Shown: positions 10,449 through 19,700 of the stretch, in pieces
Layout of the letters: every line of letters begins with the position of its first letter
How positions within the stretch are numbered: the first letter of the stretch is position 1
Assembly: GCA_016125095.1 (NCBI GenBank)
Contig: WGMK01000010.1
Coordinates: forward strand, 200,343-264,342
Direction: 5' to 3'
Length of the DNA: 64,000 nucleotides
Source: Candidatus Hydrogenedens sp.
Lineage (GTDB): Bacteria; Hydrogenedentota; Hydrogenedentia; Hydrogenedentales; JAEUWI01
The notes under the pieces: generated by a model
What the model saw: the letters and a program-made list of their open reading frames with translations, nothing else
Told to the model about the DNA's origin: nothing
Database searches by the model: none
Made by a program: the position numbers and the translations under genes

Positions 10449-11526
10449 GTTACGAAGCACGATTCTCCGGAGCACGGCCTTGGCCGTGCTCCTTCTTTTT
10501 TCCTGCCTGCTGCTGCACGGCTGCGGCGGGGGAAAGGAGCCCCAGGCAGCGCACTTCGCCCTCGAAGGCGAAACGATGGGTACGACGTACCACATCAAGG
10601 TCGTACTGCGCCCGCATCAGGAGGTCGCCGACAACATTCAGGCGATGATCGACGAGCGGTTGGCCGAGATCAACGCGCTCATGTCCACCTACCAGCCCGA
10701 CTCGGAGTTGTCGCGATTTAATGCCTCGCGCGATGCCGCGCCCTTCCAGTTGACACACGAGACCGCCGAGGTCTTCCGCATCGCACTGGAAGTGAGTGCC
10801 CAGAGCGGCGGCGCATTCGATGTGACTATCGGCCCGCTCGTGAACGCCTATGGCTTCGGCCCCGAGGCCAAGCGTTCGCTGGAGGACGCCGAGCGGGAAG
10901 CGTTGATGCAGAGCGTGGGATACCACGCACTCACACTGGACGATGAGGACCGGATCGCGAAGGGGCATCTTAAAACCTATTGCGACCTATCCGCCGTGGC
11001 CAAAGGCTACGCCTGCGATGCCGTCGCGCGGCTGCTGGAAGACGAGGCCATCTTCCAGTACATGGTTGAGATTGGCGGCGAGGTGAAGGTGCGCGGCCGC
11101 AATGAACGCGGCAAGCCCTGGCGGCTGGGCATCGAGAAACCGACCGAGGGCACCTTCGGCGAGTTGCAAGAGGTCGTCATCATGCGGCGCGACCGCCAGC
11201 CGGAGGCGCTCGCCACCAGCGGCGATTACCGCAATTTCTATATGGAAGACGGCAAGCGCGTATCGCACACCATCGACGCGCGCACGGGGCTGCCCATCGG
11301 GCACCTGCTCGCCTCGGCCAGCGTGCTGCACGAATCCTGCGCCCGGGCCGACGCCTATGCCACCGCGATGATGGTGCTCGGCCCCGAGGAAGGCATGGCC
11401 CTCGCCGAGAAGCAGGGACTCGCCGTGTACTTCGTCCTGCACGATGGCCAGAGTTTCACCACCCGCGAGTCCTCCGCCTGGACCGCCCACCGCGAACGAG
11501 AATCCCGCGCCGACGAGGAAGAGTAG
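10432..11526 (+). CDS. apbE: FAD:protein FMN transferase (ApbE), lipoprotein
   Basis: 364 aa. The N-terminus has a lipoprotein signal ending in lipobox 'LLHGC' (Cys31). The catalytic region includes '[12 protein letters not shown]', '[18 protein letters not shown]', '[20 protein letters not shown]' and '[12 protein letters not shown]', all ApbE signatures. ApbE attaches FMN to threonines such as those in NqrB and NqrC, so its place after nqrF fits. The start at 10432 lies inside nqrF without a clear ribosome binding site, suggesting coupling. A terminator hairpin sits within the signal-peptide codons; starts downstream of it would lose the charged end of the signal peptide. Confidence 0.93.
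   Translation: MTSVPELRSTILRSTALAVLLLFSCLLLHGCGGGKEPQAAHFALEGETMGTTYHIKVVLRPHQEVADNIQAMIDERLAEINALMSTYQPDSELSRFNASRDAAPFQLTHETAEVFRIALEVSAQSGGAFDVTIGPLVNAYGFGPEAKRSLEDAEREALMQSVGYHALTLDDEDRIAKGHLKTYCDLSAVAKGYACDAVARLLEDEAIFQYMVEIGGEVKVRGRNERGKPWRLGIEKPTEGTFGELQEVVIMRRDRQPEALATSGDYRNFYMEDGKRVSHTIDARTGLPIGHLLASASVLHESCARADAYATAMMVLGPEEGMALAEKQGLAVYFVLHDGQSFTTRESSAWTAHRERESRADEEE
10469..10503 (+). terminator. Strong intrinsic terminator inside the apbE signal-peptide codons
   Basis: GGAGCACGGCC and GGCCGTGCTCC form a perfect self-complementary stem (10469-10479 with 10482-10492), followed by TTCTTTTTT. It begins 20 bases past the nqrF stop. It lies in frame within apbE and encodes residues about 13-24 of the signal peptide. 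Confidence 0.8.
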
Positions 11527-11537
11527 TAGGTTCGCTT

Positions 11538-11709
11538 CATGCGGCTCGGCCGCCTTGGAGTGCGGGAGCAAGCTCCCGCTTTGCTCAGGAAGCGCGCTTC
11601 CGTCGCCATACCGTCGGACAAACGCCAGCTTCACGGCGACGGGAGCTTGTCGCTCCCTGCTGAAAGCGGCAGCCCGCTGCCGCACTCCAAGGCGCCCGAG
11701 CCGCATGAG
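11538..11709. repeat. Inverted intergenic repeat, member of an interspersed family
   Basis: Arms 11538-11565 and 11680-11709 are near-perfect inverted copies. The 33 bases at 11551-11583 are identical to 26460-26492. Together with the bases to about 11790 it fills the 265-base gap between apbE and the OmpA-family gene. No gene is visible in it. GCGAGACTCCGTCGA near 11749 repeats a stretch at about 170. Confidence 0.7.
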
Positions 11710-11792
11710 GCTGTGCTCCGGCGCGAGCGCTGCGAAACCGCGGAGCGAGACTCCGTCGATCCCTCCTGTCGCGAATGCCGTCGTACTCCCGC

Positions 11793-12770
11793 CTACCGCT
11801 CCACCAGTTCCACGCGGCGGTTCTTGGCGCGCCCGGCGTCGGAGCCGTTGCTGAACACGGGCACCAGCGGACCGACGCCATGCGGCTCGAGCCGCTCGCG
11901 CGCGATGCTGTAGTCCTTCACCAGCGCCTCGACCACGGCGGCAGCCCGCTGCTCGGAAAGGTCGAGGTTGTAGGCCAGCGTACCCCTCATGTCGGTATGG
12001 CCGACCACATACACGCTGAGCTCCGGCTCATTGCCCAGCAGCTTGGCGATTTCGTCCAGCGCGGGCTTCGATTCCTCCGTCAGCACAGCCTTGTCATACT
12101 CAAAGTAGAGGCCATAGATGACGGTCTTGCCCTTCTCCATGATCTCCTTGGACATGGCGTCGGCATCTATCGTGACGAGACCGCCCTCGGCTTCCTGCAC
12201 TTCGATGACATCGACGACGAAGGTGTTGATGTCGGCGGCATATTGCGCGCCGCCCCACACCACATAGACCGTGCGGTCGGCCTGTTCCAGCTTACCCGCC
12301 ATGAAGCCCGAGCCCTTGGCGGTGGACGATCCGGCCAGCAGCCGGATGAGCCCGTTGGAGGGAAAGGGATTGGCCCCGTACATCACCTGCATCCACGAAC
12401 GTCCGCCGACATCCTTGCCGGTGCCGCCCTCGGGGTCGAGACCGTAGGCGATTAGCTCGAAGCCTGCGCCCTCGAGCGCCTCCTTGTAGTTCAGGGTGAT
12501 TTCCGAAATGCCGCGCTCGCCCTCGATTTCATAATAGGTGCGCGTCAGTTTGCCCGCCACCTCTACCCAATCGCTGATGGCGCGGTAGCCCGTCACCGGC
12601 CCTGTCGCAATCTTGTATTCCTGATAGGCCTGCACGTCCTGCCAGACGATATGCGAGCCCGGATACCGCGACACAATCGGGTGATCCTCCGTGCCTGCGG
12701 CATCTTCCTGCGCCATCGCGGCCGCTGCCACAAGTACCAATGCCACGCTTCCTGCAAACGTCCGCCACAT
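11793..12770 (-). CDS. OmpA-family outer-membrane/peptidoglycan-binding protein
   Basis: 325 aa from the ATG at 12770, chosen because AGGAGGG lies just upstream and a signal peptide (about 1-20, ending 'AMAQ') follows immediately. The central part (about 30-200) is an unassigned region beginning 'DHPIVSRYPGS'. The C-terminal OmpA domain (about 205-320) has 'YFEYDKAVLTEESKPALDEI', 'VGHTDMRG' and 'LSEQRAAAVVEALV', ending 'NRRVELVER'. Such domains bind peptidoglycan in the periplasm. It is divergent from the uronate-isomerase-like gene. Confidence 0.88.
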   Translation of the reverse strand: MWRTFAGSVALVLVAAAAMAQEDAAGTEDHPIVSRYPGSHIVWQDVQAYQEYKIATGPVTGYRAISDWVEVAGKLTRTYYEIEGERGISEITLNYKEALEGAGFELIAYGLDPEGGTGKDVGGRSWMQVMYGANPFPSNGLIRLLAGSSTAKGSGFMAGKLEQADRTVYVVWGGAQYAADINTFVVDVIEVQEAEGGLVTIDADAMSKEIMEKGKTVIYGLYFEYDKAVLTEESKPALDEIAKLLGNEPELSVYVVGHTDMRGTLAYNLDLSEQRAAAVVEALVKDYSIARERLEPHGVGPLVPVFSNGSDAGRAKNRRVELVER

Positions 12771-12852
12771 GCAACCACCCTCCTGTTTCCGGTATCGTGT
12801 GCCGGGTACACCAACCCGATCGCGTCCTCTGTTCTTTCCGAAGGATACCCGC

Positions 12853-14130
12853 ATGTCTCCGCTATCGCAATCCGAAGATACCGCCTATACATTGAACGAC
12901 GCCGTGGGCCTGCGCAGCGCGGTAAACCGCATCGTGCACGATACGCCGCTCACCGATATTCATACCCATCTATATGCGCCCGCCTTCCGCGATCTGCTGC
13001 TCTGGGGCGTGGATGATCTGCTCACCTACCACTACCTCATCGCCGAGTTCTTCCGGCTGAGCGACATGCCCTATGGACAGTTCTGGGCGCTGGACAAGAC
13101 GGGCCAGGCCGATGCGATCTGGCAGACGTTGTTTATCGAGAACGCGCCCCTGAGCGAGGCGTGTCGCGGGGTACTTACCGCCTTGCACCGCTTGGGGCTC
13201 GATACCTCGTCGCGCTCGCTGGCGGACTACCGCGCCTGGTTCGCCGAGCAGGACGCCGCAGAGCACGTCAGCCGCGTGTTTCAGGTGGCTGGCATTCAGT
13301 CCGCCGTGATGACCAACGACCCCTTCGACGATACGGAGCGCGCGGTCTGGGAGAATGGCTACGAGGCCGATCCGCGCTTCCACGGCGTACTCCGCATCGA
13401 CCCGCTCTTGAACGATTGGCAGAGTGCCCGGCCGAAGCTTGCGGCAGGCGGCTATCGGGTGAGCTACACCCTGGACGCCGAAACGCTGTCGGAAATCCGC
13501 CGCTTTCTCAATACCTGGGCCGAGCGCTTCAATGCCCTATATATGGCCGTGTCGCTGCCGCCCGACTTCGCCTATCCGGAAGACTCCGCCCGCGCGACCA
13601 TTCTCCGCGAGTGTGTATTGCCGGTCGCGCGCGAACGGAACATCCCCTTCGCCATGATGATCGGCGTGACGCGACAAGTGAACCCCGCGCTCAGGCTCGC
13701 AGGCGACGGCGTGGGCTCGGCCAGCCTCGGTCCGGTCGAACGCCTTTGCGCCGGTTTCCCGGACAATAAGTTCATGGTGACCATGCTGGCCCGCGAGAAC
13801 CAGCACGCGCTTTGCGTGGTCGCGCGGAAATTCCGCAACCTGCTTGTTTTCGGCTGCTGGTGGTTCCTGAACAATCCCAGTCTCATCGAGGAAATGACCC
13901 GCATGCGCATCGAAATGCTGGGGCCGAGCATCATTCCCCAGCACTCCGACGCGCGCGTGCTCGATCAGGTCATCTACAAATGGGCGCACAGCCGCGAAAT
14001 CATCACCCGCGTGCTGCGCCATAAATACGCCGACCTGCTCGAAACCGGCTGGGTCGTTCGGGAGTCCGAGATTAAACGCGACGTAGAAGCCCTTCTGGGC
14101 GGGAACTTCTGGCGCTTCGTAAAAGGATAA
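12853..14130 (+). CDS. Uronate isomerase-like amidohydrolase-superfamily protein
   Basis: 425 aa from the ATG at 12853. 'TDIHTHLYAP' near residue 36 supplies the HxH metal motif of the amidohydrolase superfamily. 'LLTYHYLIAEFFRLSDMPYG', 'FRNLLVFGCWWFLNNPSLIEE' and the C-terminal 'GGNFWRFVKG' resemble the glucuronate isomerase (UxaC) group. UxaC is somewhat longer (about 470 aa), so this may be a divergent subgroup with another sugar-acid substrate. The next gene begins three bases after the stop, so they form an operon. Confidence 0.75.
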   Translation: MSPLSQSEDTAYTLNDAVGLRSAVNRIVHDTPLTDIHTHLYAPAFRDLLLWGVDDLLTYHYLIAEFFRLSDMPYGQFWALDKTGQADAIWQTLFIENAPLSEACRGVLTALHRLGLDTSSRSLADYRAWFAEQDAAEHVSRVFQVAGIQSAVMTNDPFDDTERAVWENGYEADPRFHGVLRIDPLLNDWQSARPKLAAGGYRVSYTLDAETLSEIRRFLNTWAERFNALYMAVSLPPDFAYPEDSARATILRECVLPVARERNIPFAMMIGVTRQVNPALRLAGDGVGSASLGPVERLCAGFPDNKFMVTMLARENQHALCVVARKFRNLLVFGCWWFLNNPSLIEEMTRMRIEMLGPSIIPQHSDARVLDQVIYKWAHSREIITRVLRHKYADLLETGWVVRESEIKRDVEALLGGNFWRFVKG

Positions 14131-14133
14131 TTC

Positions 14134-15117
14134 ATGAGCGGAGAAACTCCAGCCCGGCGCCCGCGCCGCTGGCCCTATGTGCTGATCATTCTGATCCTAG
14201 TACTGGTCGGCGCCGCCTGGTGGCGCATGGGCAGCGTCATCGTCGAGCAGGCTCCGCCCGGCTCTCCCGGCTACCACGCCACCGGAATGCTGCCGCTCGA
14301 GTTCATCGTTGCTACCTACAACGTGCAGGCGCGGCCCTGGTTCGACGACACCGGCTACAAGTTCGACGGCATCTCCCCGAAACTCAATCCCTTCGACCTT
14401 GTCGGTATTCAGGAATGCTTCAAGGATCATGAGGACCTCTGGGAAGGCACCACCCATCCCGTACGCATTTACGATGGCCGCCTGAAGAACTGGTACCGAA
14501 GTGTCGGCTCCGGCCTGTCCACCCTGTCGCGCTTCCCCGTCACGGAAGTCATCACCGAGCACTTCGCGCAGAGCGGCGACTTCCAGAACAAGCCCGCCTC
14601 GAAGGGCATGGTGCTCGCGCGCGCAGACCTTGGTAACGGCCTCGTGCTCGATTTCTACAATACCCACCTCACGGCGGGCAGCAAGGAAGAGAACAAAACC
14701 GCACGCCCTGCGCAGGTGCGCCAGCTCATCGAATTCGTCAAGCGCAACTCGCCCCCCGAGCACCTCGTCATTTTCGGCGGCGACTACAACCTCCGCGCCC
14801 ATGACTTGGACACCAGCCTGCCGGCCGATTATCCCGCCGACCTGGTGGGCCTCAACCGCGGCCAGCTGCTCACCGCCATCTGCAAAGAACTCGGGTTCAC
14901 CGACGCCTCCGAGACCATCACCGGCGCGATCCCCGAGATCGTCGACCACATCCTCTACCGCTCCAGCAGCACCCACGACCTCGTGCCGCTCACGTGGCAG
15001 CACGACACCGAAACCTTCTTCGCCCCCGACGGCCGCCCGCTCTCCGACCACGAACCCCTCATCGCCACCTTCCGCGTGACGGAAAAAACGACCACGGCCG
15101 AGGCGCCCGCCGAATAG
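14134..15117 (+). CDS. Membrane-anchored endonuclease/exonuclease/phosphatase-family protein
   Basis: 327 aa. One N-terminal transmembrane helix (about 11-32) anchors an EEP fold. Conserved EEP stations are visible: 'ATYNVQARPW', 'GIQECFKDH' (metal-binding Glu), 'NTHLTAG', 'GGDYNLRAHD' and the terminal 'LSDHEPLIATF' with catalytic Asp-His. The family includes sphingomyelinase-like and other phosphodiesterases acting on lipid or nucleic-acid phosphodiesters. The substrate cannot be told. It is co-transcribed with the uronate-isomerase-like gene. Confidence 0.85.
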   Translation: MSGETPARRPRRWPYVLIILILVLVGAAWWRMGSVIVEQAPPGSPGYHATGMLPLEFIVATYNVQARPWFDDTGYKFDGISPKLNPFDLVGIQECFKDHEDLWEGTTHPVRIYDGRLKNWYRSVGSGLSTLSRFPVTEVITEHFAQSGDFQNKPASKGMVLARADLGNGLVLDFYNTHLTAGSKEENKTARPAQVRQLIEFVKRNSPPEHLVIFGGDYNLRAHDLDTSLPADYPADLVGLNRGQLLTAICKELGFTDASETITGAIPEIVDHILYRSSSTHDLVPLTWQHDTETFFAPDGRPLSDHEPLIATFRVTEKTTTAEAPAE

Positions 15118-15158
15118 CCTGCCCTTTCCCACCACACAGATTCTTCGAGTGTGCCGCA

Positions 15159-15167
15159 TGGTATGCT
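15159..15167 (+). promoter_or_regulatory. Extended -10 promoter element
   Basis: TGGTATGCT (TG-N plus TATGCT) 45 bases before the first Gfo/Idh/MocA gene. The -35 region is weak. Confidence 0.4.
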
Positions 15168-15212
15168 GGCGGGTGAGTTGGCTTGAGGCTTTCGAATCTT
15201 TGGAGGCGTATC

Positions 15213-16589
15213 ATGAATACATCCCGCATCACCCGCCGCGCGTTTCTCGCGGCGACCACGACGGCGGCCGCTTCGGCGGCCATTGCGCAGGACAAGCCCA
15301 ACACGGCCAAGGTGGTGCCGGGCAAGCGGAGTCCGAACGAGCTGTTGAACATCGGCTGTATCGGCAACGGCGGCATGGGGCAGAGCGACACGTTGGCGTG
15401 CCGCAATGAGAACCTGATTGCCCTCTGCGATGTGGATGCGGACCGCGCGGCGGCGGCCTTCAAGCGTTTCTCCGATGCGCGCAAGTTCACGGACTACCGC
15501 GAGATGCTGGACAAGATGCCGGAACTCGACGCGGTCACGGTGTCGACGCCGGACTTCAACCATGCGCCCGCCGCCTATCGCGCAATGAAACTCGGCAAGC
15601 ATGTGTATGTGCAGAAGCCGCTCACCCACACCGTGGCCGAGGCGCAGTTGCTGCAACGTACGGCCGAGGAAATGAAGGTCGCGACGCAGATGGGCAACCA
15701 GGGGCATTCGGGCGACGGCGTGCGCGAGTGCTGCGAAATGGTGTGGACCGGTGCCATCGGCCCCGTGCGCGAGGTGCATGCGTGGACCTTCCGGCCGCAG
15801 GGGAAATGGCCGCAGGGCATCCCCGAACCGCTGCCTGGCATGCCCGTGCCCGAGACGATGGCGTGGGATACCTGGCTCGGCCCGGCACAGGAACGCCCGT
15901 ACAACGAAGGCTACGCGCCCCGCAACTGGCGAGGCTGGTACGACTTCGGCAACGGGGCGCTGGGCGACATGGCGGCCCATGTGCTCGACCCGCCCTATTG
16001 GGCCTTAAAGCTGGGCGAGGCCTCGGGCTTCAGCATCGAGATTGTCCGCAGCAAGGCGCGTAACGACCACACCTTTCCGCTCTCGCAGGTGCTCAAATAT
16101 TCCTTCCCCGAGCGAGCGGGTATGCCTCCGGTGGATATCTACTGGTACGATGGCGGCGAACTGCCGCCGTGGCCGGAAGCGGTGCCCAAGGACGAGCAAC
16201 TCGGAGACGGGCGCTGGCCCGACGAGACGGACGGCTCGTACTTCGTGGGAGACGAGGGACTGCTCACCACCGGCACCTACGGCCAGAAGACCCGCCTTCT
16301 GCCCGCGTCGCGCATGGCCGACTACACTATGCCCGACCCGATGATTCCGCGCATCGACAAGCAGAACCATTACGAGAACTGGCTCCAAGCCTGTAAGGGC
16401 GGCGAGCCCGCGTGCAGCAATTTCAGCTACTCGGCGCAGTTCAGCATGCTCATTCTGCTTGGCGCGCTGGCCATGCGCGTGGGTGAGAAGATCACCTGGG
16501 ACGCCCAGGCCAACCGCATTTCCAGCCCGGAATCCGCCAACGCCCTGCTCACGAAACCGTACCGCGAAGGGTGGGAACTGCCACTGTAG
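15213..16589 (+). CDS. Gfo/Idh/MocA-family oxidoreductase, Tat-exported
   Basis: 458 aa from the ATG at 15213, which follows GGAGG. The leader carries a twin-arginine signal, 'RRAFLAATTTAAASAAIAQ'. The Rossmann domain starts with 'IGCIGNGGMG'. The family's usual E-K-P station appears as 'QKPLTHTV', with the lysine kept. The C-terminal domain includes 'NWRGWYDFGNGALGDMAAHV', typical of planctomycete-type members. The family oxidises or epimerises sugars with NAD(P); exported members probably carry a pre-bound cofactor. The substrate is unknown. Confidence 0.88.
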   Translation: MNTSRITRRAFLAATTTAAASAAIAQDKPNTAKVVPGKRSPNELLNIGCIGNGGMGQSDTLACRNENLIALCDVDADRAAAAFKRFSDARKFTDYREMLDKMPELDAVTVSTPDFNHAPAAYRAMKLGKHVYVQKPLTHTVAEAQLLQRTAEEMKVATQMGNQGHSGDGVRECCEMVWTGAIGPVREVHAWTFRPQGKWPQGIPEPLPGMPVPETMAWDTWLGPAQERPYNEGYAPRNWRGWYDFGNGALGDMAAHVLDPPYWALKLGEASGFSIEIVRSKARNDHTFPLSQVLKYSFPERAGMPPVDIYWYDGGELPPWPEAVPKDEQLGDGRWPDETDGSYFVGDEGLLTTGTYGQKTRLLPASRMADYTMPDPMIPRIDKQNHYENWLQACKGGEPACSNFSYSAQFSMLILLGALAMRVGEKITWDAQANRISSPESANALLTKPYREGWELPL

Positions 16590-16617
16590 TCAACATTTTA
16601 CACTTTTTACCGTATCA

Positions 16618-16646
16618 TTGACTTCAAATTCCTCTTGGACCATAAT
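16618..16646 (+). promoter_or_regulatory. Sigma-70-type promoter of the giant secreted protein gene
   Basis: TTGACT, exactly 17 bases, then CATAAT. It lies about 75 bases upstream of the ATG at 16721, in the gap after the Gfo/Idh/MocA gene. Confidence 0.6.
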
Positions 16647-16720
16647 CAGGCCCACGCGAATCTCTTGCTTGGGGTCAGGACTTGCCCGTTGGGCGGCGGG
16701 TCCATGGACGGGGAATTCCT

Positions 16721-19700
16721 ATGCGTCGATATATTTTGGTGCCGCTTGTCGTCTTCCTATGGTCGGCAACGGCGCACGCGGACACGCCGCGGATTCTGCT
16801 GGTGGGCGATAGCTGGACGCGCTTTCTCTGGGACGTGTTCGAGACCGGCTTCCCCGCGCAGCCGGTGCGCATCGTCGATACCGTGCTGGACGGCTACGGC
16901 CTCGGTCAGTGGTCGTCGTTGGGAGAGAACACCGCCATCTCCGGCAGCACGGCATCGGTGTGGAAAGACCCCGGCCTGCTGAACCTGATCACGCAAGAAA
17001 TCACGAACAACCCGAGCATCGACATCGTACACTTGAGTATCGGCGGCAACGACCTGCTGGGCACCTGGAAATACACCATGAGCCAGGGCCAGAAGGCGGC
17101 GGTGTACGACACGATTGCTGCCGACATCCAGACCATCGTCAGTCATATCCTGTCCATCCGCGCCGACACCAAGGTCGCCATCGTCGGCTACGACTGGCTC
17201 AACCTCTACGACATCGCCTGGCAGGACGGCAACGACGGCCAGACCGGTGCCATCACGATGCTGGCCTATATGGAATTCCCCACGGTGCCGTGGTTCGATC
17301 CGCCGTACATCCGGCCCTTCCCGGCAGTGTTGCGGAACCCGGGACAGGATGGCCTGCACGATGCCTTCATCGCGCTGGAGATGCGGAAGAAAGCGATAGC
17401 AGCAGCCACGCCGCGCGCGGAATACGTGCACAACTTCGGCGTGAACCAGCACCGGCGCGGCTACTCGGGTAACTTCGGCGTATTTGGTCCGCAGGTGGCG
17501 CCCTTCCCCGATGGCGAAGGCAACAGCTACGCGAATTTCCCGGGCGGCAATCCCGACGTGCCGACCGACAAGAACAACATGCGGAGCGGCAACGATCCAA
17601 TCCACCTCGACCGCACGGGCTTCAACTACATTGTGGACAACTGCGTCGCGCAGTATTACGCGGCGTGGCTGACCGACACCTCGCCGCCCTCGGTATCGAG
17701 CGTCACGCGCGCCGATGCGAGCCCGACGGCCGCGGCCTCCGTGAATTTCACCGTCGTCTTTTCAGAGGCCATCGATCCGGTCTCGTTCGACGCGGGCGAC
17801 CTGGCGCTGGCCACTTCGCCGTCCATTTCGGGCGCCTCGATTGGCAGCATCAGCGGCAGCGGCACAACTTATACGGTCACGGTATACACCGGCACCGGAG
17901 ACGGCACCCTCCGGCTCGACATCGTCGATAACGACTCGATCATCGACAACAATGCGCAATTGCTCGGCGGACTCGGCACAGGCAACGGCGACTTCTCGGG
18001 CGGTGAAACGTACCTCGTGGATCGCAGCGATCCCGAGGTGAGCATGTCGAGCAGCGCCGGCAATCCCACCGCGCTCAACCCCATTCCGATCATCGTCACC
18101 TTTACCGAGCCGGTCACCGGCTTCGCGTTGTCCGACCTGACGCTCGTCAATGGCTTCGCCAGCAACCTCGCGGGTTCGGGCAGCCAGTACACCTTCGATT
18201 TCACGCCGGCCATCGACGGTGCGGTCTCGGCCACCATCGGCGCGGCCAAGGTGGTAGACCTCGCCAACCGGCCGAACCTCGCACAAGCAGTTCCCTTCAG
18301 TACGGTCTATCAGACCGGTGGCGGGCCCGGCGATATCTACATCAGCGACGGATCGCTGGACGATCTGATCCTCAACGGTACCGAGACCATCGCGATTGAC
18401 ACCGACGGGGTTACGCCGACGCTCACCATTGATTCCAATCCGCCGCTCTCGGGCCGCGTCATCCTTCAGTCCAGCGACCCCACGGGAGTCGCGCTCTTCG
18501 ATTTCGCCGATGTCCAAGTCGCCAACACGGTGGGTATTACGGTGTCCGGCAGCCGGCCGCTCTCGATAGCCGCCAGCGGCGATTTCTCCTGGTCGGCCAC
18601 CATCGATGTTTCGGGAACTGTAGCCGGCCGCGCGGGTGGCGGTCTCGGCGGCAGTGGTAATACCGGCGGTACGGGCGGTCCCGGCGGCGGCGGCGGTTCG
18701 GGCGGCGGCTCCGGGCGCTCTGGCGGCGGCGGTGGCGCGGGGGGCGTGGGCAATAGCTTCGGCTTCCCCGGTAGTGGGGGCACCTGCTGTGCCAGCAATG
18801 GCGGCGGCGGCGGCGGGGGAACCGGCGGTAATCCGGGCAACGGCGGTACCACGGGCGGCGCGGGCTACGGCTTGGGCTCGACGACCTACAGCGGTGGAAC
18901 CGCCGGCGTGGTGGTCGCGGCTGCGGGCAGCGCGGGCGGCGGCGGAACGGGCGGCGTCAACGCGGGCGGCGGCGGCGGCGGTGGTGTATTCAGCGAGGGC
19001 GGCGTCGGCAACCCGGGCAGCTCGGGCAATGGGGGCGATCCCGGCGGCGTAGGCTCTACTGGCGGCAGCGGTGGCTCAGGTACCAGCGGTCTTCTACCGG
19101 TCGTCGCCAACACGCTGGACCTCTATGCGGGCAGCGGTGGTGGCGGCGGCGGCGGCGGTGCGGGCGGCCAGGGCGGCGGCGGCGGCGGCCAGGGCGGCGG
19201 CGGCGCGGGCGGCGGCGGCGGCGGCGGCGGACATGGCGCGGTCTTCGGGTCCATTATCGGTGTCGGCGGTACCGGCGGCACGGGCGGCACGGGCCAGACC
19301 GGCGGCACGGGCCGGGGCGGCGGCGATGGCGGCAAGGGCGGCGACGGCGGCAAGGGCGGCAACGGCGGCGGCGCGCTTGTGCTCTCGGCGCGCGGCCTTT
19401 TGGAATTCAGTGGCACGGTCGATGTATCGGCCGGCGCGCGCGGCACCGGACAAACCGGGCAGGCAGGCGTGGATCCCGGCTCCGGTACCAACGGCCCGAC
19501 CGGCGACCCGGCGGGTGCACCGGGCGGCGGCCCCTTCCTGATCGGACTCAATGGCGGCGCAGGCGGCAGCGGCGGCGCGGGTGGCAGTGGCGGCCGCGGT
19601 GGCGTCGGCGGCACGGGCGGCGCGGGCGGCAATGGCGGCTATGGCTCGCCCGGCATGGTCAAGCTGCATGGCACCCTCATCCGCGCTTCCGGCGGAACGG

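Noticed and set aside
8892..10598. 568-codon minus-strand frame over nqrE-nqrF
   Set aside because: Shadow of nqrE, nqrF and the start of apbE, without a start context or domain signature.
12971..13200. TatD-type nuclease for the HxH-containing protein
   Set aside because: The HxH motif is shared across amidohydrolase-fold enzymes. Length and the C-terminal segments fit the uronate isomerase group better than the 260-residue TatD family.
18631..19660. Possible CRISPR array or tandem DNA repeat
   Set aside because: The periodicity comes from GGC/GGT glycine codons in an intact frame. There are no unique spacers of uniform length and no cas genes.
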